A stretch of DNA of 64,000 bases. It comes from Cepaea nemoralis. Lineage: Eukaryota > Mollusca > Gastropoda > Stylommatophora > Helicidae. A program made the translations under genes and the position numbers. A model generated the notes under the pieces. It made no database searches and was not told the origin of the DNA. It worked only from the letters and a program-made list of their open reading frames with translations. Below are positions 37,461 to 49,332 of this stretch, one piece after another. The stretch lies in the NCBI GenBank assembly GCA_014155875.1, contig JACEFZ010015001.1, forward strand, positions 1-64,000, in the 5' to 3' direction. How positions within the stretch are numbered: the stretch's first letter is position 1; each line of letters starts with the position of its first letter.

Positions 37461-37602
37461 AATCTCTTGACTACGCAGAGCAAGATGATGTAGTTGATCT
37501 ACCAGACAACAACTCCGATTCGACGGAGAACCCTGATGACGGAACTCAAGTCACTGACGATGTCGATGACAATGACGATGTTGAGCCCAAACCACCCCTC
37601 AG
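37461..37602 (+). CDS. PRKD: PRKD exon C: acidic linker between C1b and PH
   Basis: A 142-nt exon after cactctcag, with donor cag|gtaatt, phase 1 in and phase 2 out. It is very rich in Asp, Glu and Asn (runs such as EQDDVV, NPDDGT and DDVDDNDDVEPK) and has no globular signature. PKD proteins carry an acidic stretch between C1b and the PH domain that is proposed to take part in autoinhibition, so position, charge and splice phase all fit. The sequence itself is poorly conserved, so the assignment rests on context. It lies 26 kb downstream of exon B, beyond both large satellites of that intron. Confidence 0.88.
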
Positions 37603-37929
37603 GTAATTTGTTCTTTGTTTTAAACAATGGGGATTCATTTGGAAAAACCATAGGTGTTAGTCATTCACGGCAGATATCAGAGGGGTTTGTGTGCTGATTG
37701 TCAGTTTTAAGTTTGTTTTCCTGGGGAGTGGAAGTGATTTCTATTTTCTGTCTCGTCTATTTTATTTTGTTAGCTAACAGTTATGTATTGAAACATGGTC
37801 AATTGGTAACTTTTCTGTACAGATTTATTAAGAGTATCGTGGATTTATTCTTAAGTGAGGTTCCTTAAATCTTTGTTGTATGATGTAGCAGGTTATTTAA
37901 TGTCTATCTGTGTGTTTGTATGTGCTCAT

Positions 37930-37949
37930 GTGTAACAGTATGCGCGCGC

Positions 37950-37984
<35 letters not shown>

Positions 37985-38095
37985 TGAGAGAGAATAATAA
38001 ATTTATGAGGAGAGACGGGAAAATAGAAATTCACCGAGAAAGAGGGAAAGTAATAGAATGAGGTGAGAGAGATAGAGGGAAAGATAGATATTCAT
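37930..38095. repeat. (GT)n-(GA)n microsatellite region
   Basis: gcgcgcgtgtgtgt leads into about 25 bp of gt and a gagaga run, then degenerate purine-rich sequence (agagagggaaag motifs). Confidence 0.9.
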
Positions 38096-38239
38096 TGAAA
38101 ATATTTTTATTCAACTCTTTATTCAGAACTAATGCTCCTGCAATAGTTTGCTATTCAAATGTTTCTTCTAGTGAAGCGATGTTTTGTTACAACTTATTGC
38201 ATTTGTTTATCCTATCAAAAGGTAGAGTTTTTTTGTTGT

Positions 38240-39200
38240 TGTTGACTATGATCATCATCCATTTCTTGCTGGCTGGCGTGGGCCATCTCCACAAATTGCG
38301 ATCTCTGACTGCATGGATCAGTTCGTGTGATGACTCCTTTCCATGCCATAACAAAAGACTGTCACGAATTTTCTCACACTGTCTTCCTCTATCTCTCTTT
38401 CTACAGATCTTTTCAGTTGTCACAGCATGTTCCAGTTTTTGTCTTCTCATAATGTGGCCAAACAATGATGACTGCTTCTTTTTGATGTTTGTGATATGTT
38501 GTCTTTGCGACTTAGCTTCCCTCAAAATGTCTATATTGCTCATTTTGACTGTTCAATTAATTTTCAGCATTATTCTATAAAACCACATCTACAAGGCTTC
38601 TACGGATTTTTTTTTGTTGTTGCCTGTTTACTAATTGTCCAGGATTTGTAGCCATATGTTAAAATTGTTTCTGTGTAATATGCAAGAACACTTTTTCTAA
38701 CTTTCAAGGACAAGGACATATTGCACAAAATGTTCTGTGATCACTGTAACAGTCTGCATTTGGAACTGTTTTTACGACTGTTAACGCATTTCGAAACCTT
38801 CTGTTAATCAGGATGTAATCTATCTGGTTTTTAATCCTGCTGTCTGGATTCCTCCATGTCCATAATCTTCTAGGATGCTGTTTAAACCAGGTGTTTCCTA
38901 CAACCATTTCTTGTTCTTTTGCCCATTCTACAAGTCTGTATCCTCTTTCATTTCTCTCTCCCAAACCATGGTTGCCTACACTGCATCCATCGCCTTGCTT
39001 TCCTATTTTTGCGTTGAAATCACCCATTATGATATTTATTTCTGATTTTTTGCAGTTCTTCAAATCAGACTCCATGTCATTATAAAATTCCTCTATACTT
39101 TCTTCACTGCATTCACTTGTAGAGGCATATACTTGAATGATATTTATTTTAAAAGGTCTTCCGTTTAATTTTACTAACAGAACTCTGTCTGACACAGCTT
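38240..39200 (-). mobile_element. LINE with RT core deleted: endonuclease joined to C-terminus
   Basis: The minus strand 39195-38704 encodes an apurinic-endonuclease-type domain of 163 residues: INIIQVYASTSE, INIIMGDFNAKIG, WTWRNPDSRIKNQIDYILI and CYSDHRT, i.e. the conserved catalytic motifs of RTE-like LINE endonucleases. Directly next to it, 38700-38187 encodes the far C-terminal tail (SLFGHIMRRQKLEHAVTTEK, GRQCEKIRDSLLLWHG). The whole RT core that should lie between them is absent. It belongs to the same family as 18670-19310. Confidence 0.87.
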
Positions 39201-39208
39201 GATATCCT

Positions 39209-40065
39209 TTGACAGAATTTGATGTTTGCTTATCTAATATAAAGGCTAATAATGATATAGATATTATAGGGGAAAATGAACAAAAGACATTGGAAATATT
39301 GACTCACTTAAAGGAAAAAGCTCAACAAATGGGGCTGGTTATCAACCAAGATAAGACAGAATATATGGTAATTTCAAGAGAAGGAACAGCTAAAACCTCT
39401 GGCCACATACAAATAGATAATATGACCATTAAAAAAACAGAAACATACAAATACCTGGCTACAATCTTCAACTGCTTCAACATAATAAGGGAAGAAATAC
39501 AAGCTAGAATCAACTCTGGAAATAGGATATACTGTGCACTACAACATCAGCTAAAATCAAATGCCCTATCTCGTAACCAAGTTCACAATATACAAAACAC
39601 TGATTAGACAAGTTGAGCTGTATGGCTGTAAAACCTGGAGTACAACTAAAGAAGATGAAGCCTTATTACAAACCTTTGAGAACAAAGTCTTAAGACGCAT
39701 CTTTGGGCCCATTAGGGATACACAGTGGAGAGTTGGAAAGAAGAAGCAACAAAGACATTTAAGATCTGTTTAAGTCCCCGCTAATCACTGGTGTCATGAA
39801 GGCAAATAGACTGCAATGGCTGGGGCATATAGAAAGAATGGAAGATAATAGGGAAACAAAACTCGCTTACACTCAGGAAATAAATGACCGTAGACCTCGA
39901 GGTAGACCAAGAAGACGGTGGAGAGATAATATACATACAGACCTACAAGCACTTGGAATCAGCAACTGGCAAGAGAAGGTCAACCAGAGAGACAAATGGA
40001 GACGGATTGTATCTGCAGCAAAGAACTTGAATGGCTTGGAATGCTGAAGAAGAAGAAGAAGATTA
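39209..40065 (+). mobile_element. LINE 3' fragment, RT end to tail
   Basis: The + strand encodes a decayed active site (NNDIDIIGENEQKTLEIL), GLVINQDKTEYMVISRE, then after frameshifts LYGCKTWSTTKEDEALLQTF, ENKVLRRIFGPI and MKANRLQWLGHIERMEDNRE, with RPRGRPRRRWRDNI near the end. It ends in a short (GAA)n tail at 40046-40062. It abuts the oppositely oriented LINE at 38240-39200. The 29-bp satellite begins immediately after its tail. Confidence 0.87.
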
Positions 40066-41910
40066 ACATTAGTATTCTGTTCATTCACATATTGACATTA
40101 GTATTCTGTTCCATTCACATATTGACATTAGTATTCTATTCCATTCACATATTGACATTAGTATTCTGTTCATTCACATCTTTACATTAGTTTTCTGTTC
40201 ATTCACATCTTTACATTAGTTTTCTGTTCATTCACATCTTTACATTAGTATTCTGTTCATTCACATCCTTACATTAATATTTTCTGTTCATTCACATCTT
40301 TACATTAGTATTCTGTTCATTCACATCTTTACATTAGTAATTTGTTCATTCACATATTGACATTAGTATTCTGTTCATTCACATATTGACATTAGTATTC
40401 TGTTCCATTCACATATTGACATTAGTATTCTGTTCATTCACATATTGACATTAGTATTCTGTTCATTCACATATTGACATTAGTAATTTGTTCATTCACA
40501 TATTGACATTAGTATTCTGTTCATTCACATATTGACATTAGTATTCTGTTCATTCACATATTGACATTAGTATTCTGTTCATTCACATATTGACATTAGT
40601 AATTTGTTCATTCACATATTGACATTAGTATTCTGTTCATTCACATATTGACATTAGTATTCTGTTCCATTCACATATTGACATTAGTATTCTGTTCATT
40701 CACATATTGACATTAGTATTCTGTTCATTCACATCTTTACATTAGTATTCTGTTCATTCACATCCTTACATTAATATTTTCTGTTCATTCACATCTTTAC
40801 ATTAGTATTCTGTTCATTCACATCTTTACATTAGTAATTTGTTCATTCACATATTGACATTAGTATTCTGTTCATTCACATATTGACATTAGTATTCTGT
40901 TCATTCACATATTGACATTAGTATTCTGTTCCATTCACATATTGACATTAGTATTCTGTTCCATTCACATATTGACATTAGTATTCTGTTCATTCACATC
41001 TTTACATTAGTATTCTGTTCATTCACATCTTTACATTAGTATTCTGTTCATTCACATATTGACATTGGTATTCTGTTCATTCACATCTTTACATTAGTAT
41101 TCTGTTCCATTCACATATTGACATTAGTATTCTGTTCCATTCACATATTGACATTAGTATTCTGTTCCATTCACATATTGACATTAGTATTCTGTTCATT
41201 CACATATTGACATTAGTATTCTGTTCCATTCACATATTGACATTAGTATTCTGTTCCATTCACATATTGACATTAGTATTCTGTTCCATTCACATATTGA
41301 CATTAGTATTCTGTTCCATTCACATATTGACATTAGTATTCTGTTCATTCACATATTGACATTAGTATTCTGTTCCATTCACATATTGACATTAGTATTC
41401 TGTTCATTCACATATTGACATTAGTATTCTGTTCCATTCACATATTGACATTAGTATTCTGTTCCATTCACATATTGACATTAGTATTCTGTTCCATTCA
41501 CATATTGACATTAGTATTCTGTTCCATTCACATATTGACATTAGTATTCTGTTCATTCACATATTGACATTAGTATTCTGTTCATTCACATATTGACATT
41601 AGTATTCTGTTCATTCACATATTGACATTAGTATTCTGTTCATTCACATCTTTACATTAGTATTCTGTTCCATTCACATATTGACATTAGTATTCTGTTC
41701 CATTCACATATTGACATTAGTATTCTGTTCATTCACATATTGACATTAGTATTCTGTTCCATTCACATATTGACATTAGTATTCTGTTCCATTCACATAT
41801 TGACATTAGTATTCTGTTCCATTCACATATTGACATTAGTATTCTGTTCATTCACATATTGACATTGGTATTCTGTTCATTCACAAGTTTACATTAGTAT
41901 TCTGCTGATT
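40063..41910. repeat. Satellite array 29A, 29-30 bp unit, about 63 copies
   Basis: The unit is acattagtattctgttcat plus tcacatattg. A variant with an extra C (ttccattc) is common, as are catctttacattag units in two blocks. Confidence 0.97.
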
Positions 41911-42345
41911 CAGAGATTTCAGTTAGTATTTTTTCCCCCTTACAACATTGCTTTAACATTTTCTTCATACACAACTTTGCATTAGTATTTTCTTCATGCA
42001 CAACATTTCTACTAGTATTCAATTCATACACAACTGTGCAGTAGTGTTCTGTTCATATACTGTGCAGTAGTTCTGTTCATAAATTGTGCATTAGTGTTCT
42101 CTTGGTACACAACTTTGCAGTCTTTCAACCCCACTGAATGAAATGAATGGTCATCATCATTCTTGATGGACAAACAACAGTGTTCTCTTAATATGTAACT
42201 TTGTATTAGTATTCTAGTCATACACAACTTTGTATTAGTTTTCTACTCATAGTCATACACAACTTTGTGTTAGTCTTCTGCTCATTCACAACATTTTCTT
42301 AGTAATCTGTTCATCCTCATCCTCAACTGTATATTACTAATCTGT
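41911..42345. repeat. Diverged transition zone between 29A and 29B
   Basis: Irregular units such as catacacaactttgcattag and gtattctgttcat, of variable length, keep the shared skeleton of both arrays. Contains one short unrelated insertion near 42125-42180. Confidence 0.8.
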
Positions 42346-45300
42346 TGATTCACAGCTTAACGTAACAATAGAAGTTCTTCTCATTCACAGCTTAACAATA
42401 GTGTTCTTCTCATTCACAGCTTAACAAGAGTGTTCTTCTCATTCACAGCTTAACAATAATGTTCTTCTCATTCACAGCTTAACAATAGTGTTCTTCTCAT
42501 TCACAGCTTAGCAATAGTGTTCTTCTCATTCACAGCTTAACAATAGTGTTCTTCTCATTCACAGCTTAACAATAGTGTTCTTCTCATTCACAGCTTAACA
42601 ATAGTGTTCTTCTCATTCACAGCTTAACAATAATGTTCTTCTCATTCACAGCTTAACAATAGTGTTCTTCTCATTCACAGCTTAACAATAGTGTTCTTCT
42701 CATTCACAGCTTAACAATAGTGTTCTTCTCATTCACAGCTTAACAATAATGTTCTTCTCATTCACAGCTTAACAATAGTGTTCTTATCATTCACAGCATA
42801 ACAATAGTGTTCTTCTCATTCACACATTCATAGCTTAACAATAGTGTTCTTCTCATTCACAGATTAACAATAGTGTTCTTCTCACTCACAGCTTAACAAG
42901 AGTGTTCTTCTCATTCACAGCTTAACAATAATGTTCTTCTCATTCACAGATTAACAATAGTGTTCTTCTCATTCACAGCTTAACAATAGTGTTCTTCTCA
43001 TTCACAGCTTAACAATAGTGTTCTTCTCATTCACAGCTTAACAATAGTGTTCTTCTCATTCACAGCTTAACAATAATGTTCTTCTCATTCACAGCTTAAC
43101 AATAGTGTTTTTCTCATTCACAGCTTAACAATAGTGTTCTTCTCATTCACAGCTTAACAATAGTGTTCTTCTCATTCACAGCTTATCAATAATGTTCTTC
43201 TCATTCACAGCTTAACAATAGTGTTCTTCTCATTCACAGCTTAACAATAGTGTTCTTCTCATTCACAGCTTAACAATAGTGTTCTTCTCATTCACAGCTT
43301 AACAATAATGTTCTTCTCATTCACAGCTTAACAATAGTGTTCTTATCATTCACAGCATAACAATAGTGTTCTTCTCATTCACACATTCATAGCTTAACAA
43401 TAGTGTTCTTCTCATTCACAGCTTAACAATAGTGTTCTTCTCACTCACAGCTTAACAAGAGTGTTCTTCTCATTCACAGCTTAACAATAATGTTCTTCTC
43501 ATTCACAGATTAACAATAGTGTTCTTCTCATTCACAGCTTAACAATAGTGTTCTTCTCATTCACAGCTTAACAATAATGTTCTTCTCATTCACAGCTTAA
43601 CAATAGTGTTCTTCTCATTCACAGCTTAACAATAGTGTTCTTCTCATTCACACATTCACAGCTTAACAATAATGTTCTTCTCATTCACAGCTTAACAATA
43701 GTGTTCTTCTCATTCACAGCTTAACAATAGTGTTCTTCTCATTCACAGCTTAACAATAGTGTTCTTCTCATTCACAGCTTAACAATAGTGTTCTTCTCAT
43801 TCACAGCTTAACAATAGTGTTCTTCTCATTCACAGCTTAACAATAATGTTCTTCTCATTCACAGCTTAACAATAGTGTTCTTCTCATTCACAGCTTAACA
43901 ATAGTGTTCTTCTCATTCACAGCTTAACAATAATGTTCTTCTCATTCACAGCTTAACAATAGTGTTCTTATCATTCACAGCTTAACAATAGTGTTCTTCT
44001 CATTCACACATTCACAGCTTAACAATAGTGTTCTTCTCATTCACACATTCATAGCTTAACAATAGTGTTCTTCTCATTCACAGCTTAACAATAGTGTTCT
44101 TCTCATTCACACCTTAACAATAGTGTTCTTCTCATTCACACATTCACAGCTTAACAATAGTGTTCTTCTCATTCACACATTCATAGCTTAACAATAGTGT
44201 TCTTCTCATTCACAGCTTAACAATAGTGTTCTTCTCATTAACAGCTTAACAATAGTGTTCTTCTCATTCACAGCTTAACAATAGTGTTCTTCTCATTCAC
44301 AGCTTAACAATAGTGTTCTTCTCATTCACACATTCACAGCTTAACAATAATGTTCTTCTCATTCACACATTCACAGCTTAACAATAGTGTTCTTCTCATT
44401 CACACATTCATAGCTTAACAATAGTGTTCTTCTCATTCATAGCTTAACAATAGTGTTCTTCTCATTCACACATTCATAACTTAACAATAGTGTTCTTCAT
44501 ATTCACACATTCATAGCTTAACAATAGTGTTCTTCTCATTCACAGCTTAACAATAGTGTTCTTCTCATTCATAGCTTAACAATAGTGTTCTTCTCATTCA
44601 CACATTCATAACTTAACAATAGTGTTCTTCATATTCACACATTCATAGCTTAACAATAGTGTTCTTCTCATTCACAGCTTAACAATAGTGTTCTTCTCAT
44701 TCATAGCTTAACAATAGTGTTCTTCTCATTCACAGCTTAACAATAATGTTCTTCTCATTCACAGCTTAACAATAGTGTTCTTATCATTCACAGCTTAACA
44801 ATAGTGTTCTTCTCATTCACACATTCACAGCTTAACAATAGTGTTCTTCTCATTCACACATTCATAGCTTAACAATAGTGTTCTTCTCATTCACAGCTTA
44901 ACAATAGTGTTCTTCTCATTCACACCTTAACAATAGTGTTCTTCTCATTCACACATTCACAGCTTAACAATAGTGTTCTTCTCATTCACAGCTTAACAAT
45001 AGTGTTCTTCTCATTCACAGCTTAACAATAGTGTTCTTCTCATTCACAGCTTAACAATAGTGTTCTTCTCATTCACACATTCACAGCTTAACAATAATGT
45101 TCTTCTCATTCACACATTCACAGCTTAACAATAGTGTTCTTCTCATTCACACATTCATAGCTTAACAATAGTGTTCTTCTCATTCATAGCTTAACAATAT
45201 TGTTCTTCTCATTCACACATTCATAACTTAACAATAATGTTCTTCATATTCACACATTCATAGCTTAACAATAGTGTTCTTCTCATTCACAGCTTAACAA

Positions 45301-46356
45301 TAGTGTTCTTCTCATTCATAGCTTAACAATAGTGTTCTTCTCATTCACAGCTTAACAATAGTGTTCTTCTCATTCACACATTCATAGCTTAACAATAGTG
45401 TTCTTCTCATTCACAGCTTAACAATAGTGTTCTTCTCATTCACACATTCATAGCTTAACAATAGTGTTCTTCTCATTCACACATTCATAGCTTAACAATA
45501 GTGTTCTTCTCATTCACAGCTTAACAATAGTGTTCTTCTCATTCACACATTCATAGCTTAACAATAGTGTTCTTCTCATTCACACATTCATAGCTTAACA
45601 ATAGTGTTCTTCTCATTCACAGCTTAACAATAGTGTTCTTCTCATTCACACATTCATAGCTTAACAATAGTGTTCTTCTCATTCAGACATTCATAGCTTA
45701 ACAATAGTGTTCTTCTCATTCACAGCTTAACAATAGTGTTCTTCTCATTCACACATTCATAACTTAACAATAGTGTTCTTCATATTCACACATTCATAGC
45801 TTAACAATAGTGTTCTTCTCATTCACAGCTTAACAATAGTGTTCTTCTCATTCATAGCTTAACAATAGTGTTCTTCTCATTCACAGCTTAACAATAGTGT
45901 TCTTCTCATTCACACATTCATAGCTTAACAATAGTGTTCTTCTCATTCACAGCTTAACAATAGTGTTCTTCTCATTCACACATTCATAGCTTAACAATAG
46001 TGTTCTTCTCATTCACACATTCATAGCTTAACAATAGTGTTCTTCTCATTCACAGCTTAACAATAGTGTTCTTCTCATTCACACATTCATAGCTTAAAAA
46101 TAGTGTTCTTCTCATTCAGACATTCATAGCTTAACAATAGTGTTCTTCTCATTCACACTTTCATAGCTTAACAATAGTGTTCTTCTCATTCATAGCTTAA
46201 CAATAGTGTTTTTCTCATTCACACATTCATAGCTTAACAATAGTGTTCTTCTCATTCACACATTCATAGCTTAACAATAGTGTTCTTCTCATTCACAGCT
46301 TAACAATAGTGTTCTTCTCATTCACAGCTTAACAATAGTGTTCTTCTCATTCACAA
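42346..46356. repeat. Satellite array 29B, 29-bp unit with 39-bp variants, about 130 copies
   Basis: The unit is ttcacagcttaacaatagtg plus ttcttctca. In the right half many units carry a 10-bp insert giving cacacattcatagc. A block around 42780-42905 recurs at about 43340-43455 in the same variant order, so multi-unit duplication has occurred. Confidence 0.97.
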
Positions 46357-46416
46357 GATCACATGACTGTTATGTTTACTGATTAAGTGCTATGGGATTA
46401 TTAATCATCTTAAGCA

Positions 46417-46706
46417 AAAACACATTCCATTCTAACGTGCCAATGTTATTAACGCCCTTAAAGACATGTCGAGAACAGAGGACTTTGACGTCAGTGAATC
46501 CACATCGCTGTCAAGGATGAAAGACTTGGGAGTAAGAATTGGCACGGCCAGACACGAGAGGTACATCGGGAAAATGAGGTGCCTCGTCAGCCAACACAGA
46601 ACTGGCACTATTAGCCACCGAACACTGAAGCATATGCTGGGGGGAGGATCTGAGCACCTATGGACCTGTCCGGAGTGCAATGAAGATACCCCAACTGATA
46701 ACTGAT
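46417..46706 (+). mobile_element. 5'-truncated retroelement insert with 14-bp target duplication
   Basis: The direct repeat aatcatcttaagca lies at 46403-46416 and 46707-46720 and encloses 290 bp ending in two copies of (aa)ctgat. An open frame (46466-46705, stop just after) encodes MSRTEDFDVSESTSLSRMKD, later GGGSEHLWTCPECNED with a CPxC pair. This looks like the 3' end of a coding retroelement, but I do not recognise the family. It could also be a processed host gene fragment. Confidence 0.65.
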
Positions 46707-46994
46707 AATCATCTTAAGCACCTTCCAATATCTGCCATGCACTTATATACAGTAGTTTTCCTTATGCAGCCGCCTTTATTTTGAGATATAATACAACATG
46801 CCTGCAACCATATTAACAACTTTTAAGTCATAGCTGTGACACACTTCTTCTTCCTATTTTCTGCCATCCATTTTTCTTTGGTCACAACTCACTTGTTGTT
46901 TGGCACCGTATCTGTGAATACATAACTTAACATCAGTATTCTGGTGATTCACTTGAGATCCTTCTGTATTCTTTGGCAGCCCAATAGACAGCAG

Positions 46995-47103
46995 CAACAT
47001 TCCTCTGATGAGAGTTGTACAGTCAGTGAAGCACACTAAACGAGCTGGTCCCAAGACACTCAAGGAAGGTTGGATGGTTCATTTCACTGACAAAGACAAA
47101 AAG
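46995..47103 (+). CDS. PRKD: PRKD exon D: start of PH domain
   Basis: A 109-nt exon, phase 2 in and phase 0 out, donor aag|gtgaac. It encodes [16 protein letters not shown] followed by [25 protein letters not shown](V/I)KHTKR and KEGWMVH(Y/F) are hallmark PKD sequences and the latter is PH strand beta-1. The acceptor is a tandem cag-cag: use of 46995 or 46992 changes the protein by one serine without a frame change. The PKD PH domain restrains the kinase and contributes to nuclear export and partner binding. The exon starts about 640 bp after the end of the 4-kb 29-bp satellite. Confidence 0.96.
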
Positions 47104-47515
47104 GTGAACATATCCTCATTGCATTTTTCTTTAATAAAGAGAAAGAGTGTCATTAATGTTAGACAAAGAAAACTGAGGGCAGAAGTGGGGCATATAAAAA
47201 CAATATGCCATCATAGACAAGATAGCTATTTCAGTTGTTAGACCTTATAAAATTAATAATTAAGAAAAAAGCAACAGTAATGATGATGTGTAATGCAGCT
47301 ATCTCTTATTATATTGATGTTTGCACAATGTGAGTTTAAATTATGATGATTACGTAAATGTATGTCTCTCTTTCTTTTATACACAGTTTAAAAATGTGTT
47401 TACTGCCATGTAGGAAATTATTTATAGATGCAGTAAAAGACAAGTGTAATTCATACCAGAAAGCCACATTCATTTGTATTAAATAACCTTAAAACAATCT
47501 TACACCTGAATGCTC
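47104..47515. other. Intronic sequence, nothing recognised
   Basis: The open frame of exon D continues into this region but without PKD similarity. Confidence 0.4.
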
Positions 47516-47519
47516 AAAT

Positions 47520-47905
47520 GATTTTCTGAATGTGTGTAGGGATGAGTGTATGGGTGGGGGATGTGTGGTTGGGGGATGTATGTTTGGCTGGGTGGTTGGG
47601 GGTGTGTGGGTGGGTGGTGGATGATATGTGGATGAGTGAGTGTTGGTGGGTTATGGGATGGGTGGAGGATGTGTGTGTGAGGTAAATGTGTGTAGGTGGG
47701 GGGGGGGGGGGGTGCATGGGTGGATGGGTGCATGTATGTGTACCTGGGTGTGGGTGGGGGACATGTGTGTATGGGGAGATGTGTGTAAGTGGGGGGATGT
47801 GTGGGACATGTGGGTTGAGGATTGGTGGATGGGTGGGGGGATGTATGTGTGCATGGAGGTGTGGGTGGGTTGGGGATGTGTGGGTGGGTGGGGATTGTGT
47901 CTCAT
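47520..47905. repeat. G/T-rich low-complexity tract
   Basis: Irregular tggg, ggatgtgtgg and gtgggtggg motifs with many runs of three or more G on the + strand, including about 15 G at 47698-47712. Frames on both strands (His/Pro-rich or Gly/Trp-rich) are artefacts. Confidence 0.95.
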
Positions 47906-48059
47906 AACATGGAATATGCATTGTTTATGTCTACAACATTCATTTGATAATGTTTTTTTTTTCTTGTGTGAATGTATTATGCACTATTGATGAATGAAAG
48001 ATGAATAATTGGAAGGGCTGAATGTAATACGGTCCTGCATGCCCAATTTGTTACCCTTT

Positions 48060-48640
48060 GAAGATATCATGGAAGAAATAGCTGAAAAATACCTTCATCT
48101 TTACATCTGGGATATATCCGTTTGACTCGTGCTCCGAAGGTTGTGGGTTCGATTCCGGGCCGCGTCCTTCGGTTTATGAGTTAAATGTTTCGGAGACTCC
48201 TGTGGGTCATCGCTAAAAGCTACGGAGTTCGTGCTTTGTGCGACTCTTTCCGTGCTGCGGAAAGAGACCGAGCCATATGGGATAAAACCCAGTGCAATGA
48301 AGTCGACCCTGTCGACTTTTAAGCGACTTTTTTATCTGGGATATATAAAATGTAGATAAATAACTGTATCCATATTGTAATCTTTTTAGTGACAATGATC
48401 TTATGGTATGGAAAATATAGCTGCTATTGAAAACAACCTTGGTTTTTAGAACTGGTATATAGGAAATGTAGATAAATAATTGCATGCACATTGTAATCTT
48501 TTTAATGACAACGGTCTTATTGTATGGAAGAAATAGCTGCTATTGAAAAATACCTTGGTTTTTAAAACTGGGCTATAGTATATGTAGATAATAATTGTAT
48601 GCACATTGTAATCTTTTTAGTGACAATGATCTTATTGCAA
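48060..48640. repeat. Tandem repeat, about 122 bp, about 3.5 units, interrupted by SINE-C
   Basis: Units share ggaagaaatagctg(a/c)tattgaaaa, accttggtttttaaaactgg, tatgtagataaataattg and cacattgtaatctttttagt. The first unit is split by the SINE at 48119-48333. Confidence 0.85.
48119..48333 (+). mobile_element. SINE-C, full copy with 13-bp target duplication
   Basis: The head contains a B box gtgggttcgattccgg. The body includes cggagactcctgtgggtcat, agctacggagttcgtgcttt and gccatatgggataaaaccca, and the tail has gtcgaccctgtcgac. It is flanked by atctgggatatat at 48106-48118 and 48334-48346. Related fragments are at 13853-13990 and near 9700. Confidence 0.87.
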
Positions 48641-49330
48641 TAAAATGACAGCAGAAGTGAGAAAGAGAATCAAAAGAAAGGGGAAAAAATTACAACGGAA
48701 AAACATTCTAAATACTATTAAATGTTTCCAAAATTAGACCCCGCCCAACTGCTATTAATAGATATCAAGCCAGATGGCAATAGAAGAATGTAAACTGAAT
48801 TCTGGGGTGACTATTTTCTGAAGAACCAGCTAACCTGCTATATAAAACTTTGCATAAGACAGAAAAGAACTAACATTTTATAACTCTGAGCACTAAATTT
48901 TTCATGTATATTTTCCTTAAAATTACTTCTTGAAAGTATCAAATTATGTAAATGTACAGATTTAAAGTTACTTTATTGAATGTGTTTGTAGGCTCTAATG
49001 ATAGATCAATTATTTTTTCTAAGTAATATTTGTTTGCTCCGAGATCCTTATTTATTGGTTGGAGCAGCTATTTCCCTATATATCTTGGACCACTTTTGTG
49101 GCCACTGTGGAAATATACTAATAATACAAGACTTAAAGTAGTTACCAGTCACAGCTGTTCTTACAGTGGAATGATGGGATAGCTGTAAAGATACCTGCGC
49201 TCAGCAGTGAAAATAACATACATATTCTGAGTTTGAATTTCTTGCAAACCACAAGACAAAAACAAAAGCTGCATCTGTACTAACCATGAAAAACATTGCA
49301 TATCTAATTTTTTACTTCATGATTATGTAC
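48641..49330. other. Intronic sequence, nothing recognised
   Basis: AT-rich, no repeat or exon identified. Confidence 0.35.
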
Positions 49331-49332
49331 TA

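Noticed and set aside
38187..38580. A 161-codon + strand frame at 38095-38580 with hydrophobic stretches
   Set aside because: It is the antisense of a LINE C-terminal region, which explains the openness and composition.
47500..47921. His/Pro-rich frames on the minus strand as a repeat-containing protein
   Set aside because: Translation of the complementary strand of a G/T-rich low-complexity tract; two other frames are equally open.
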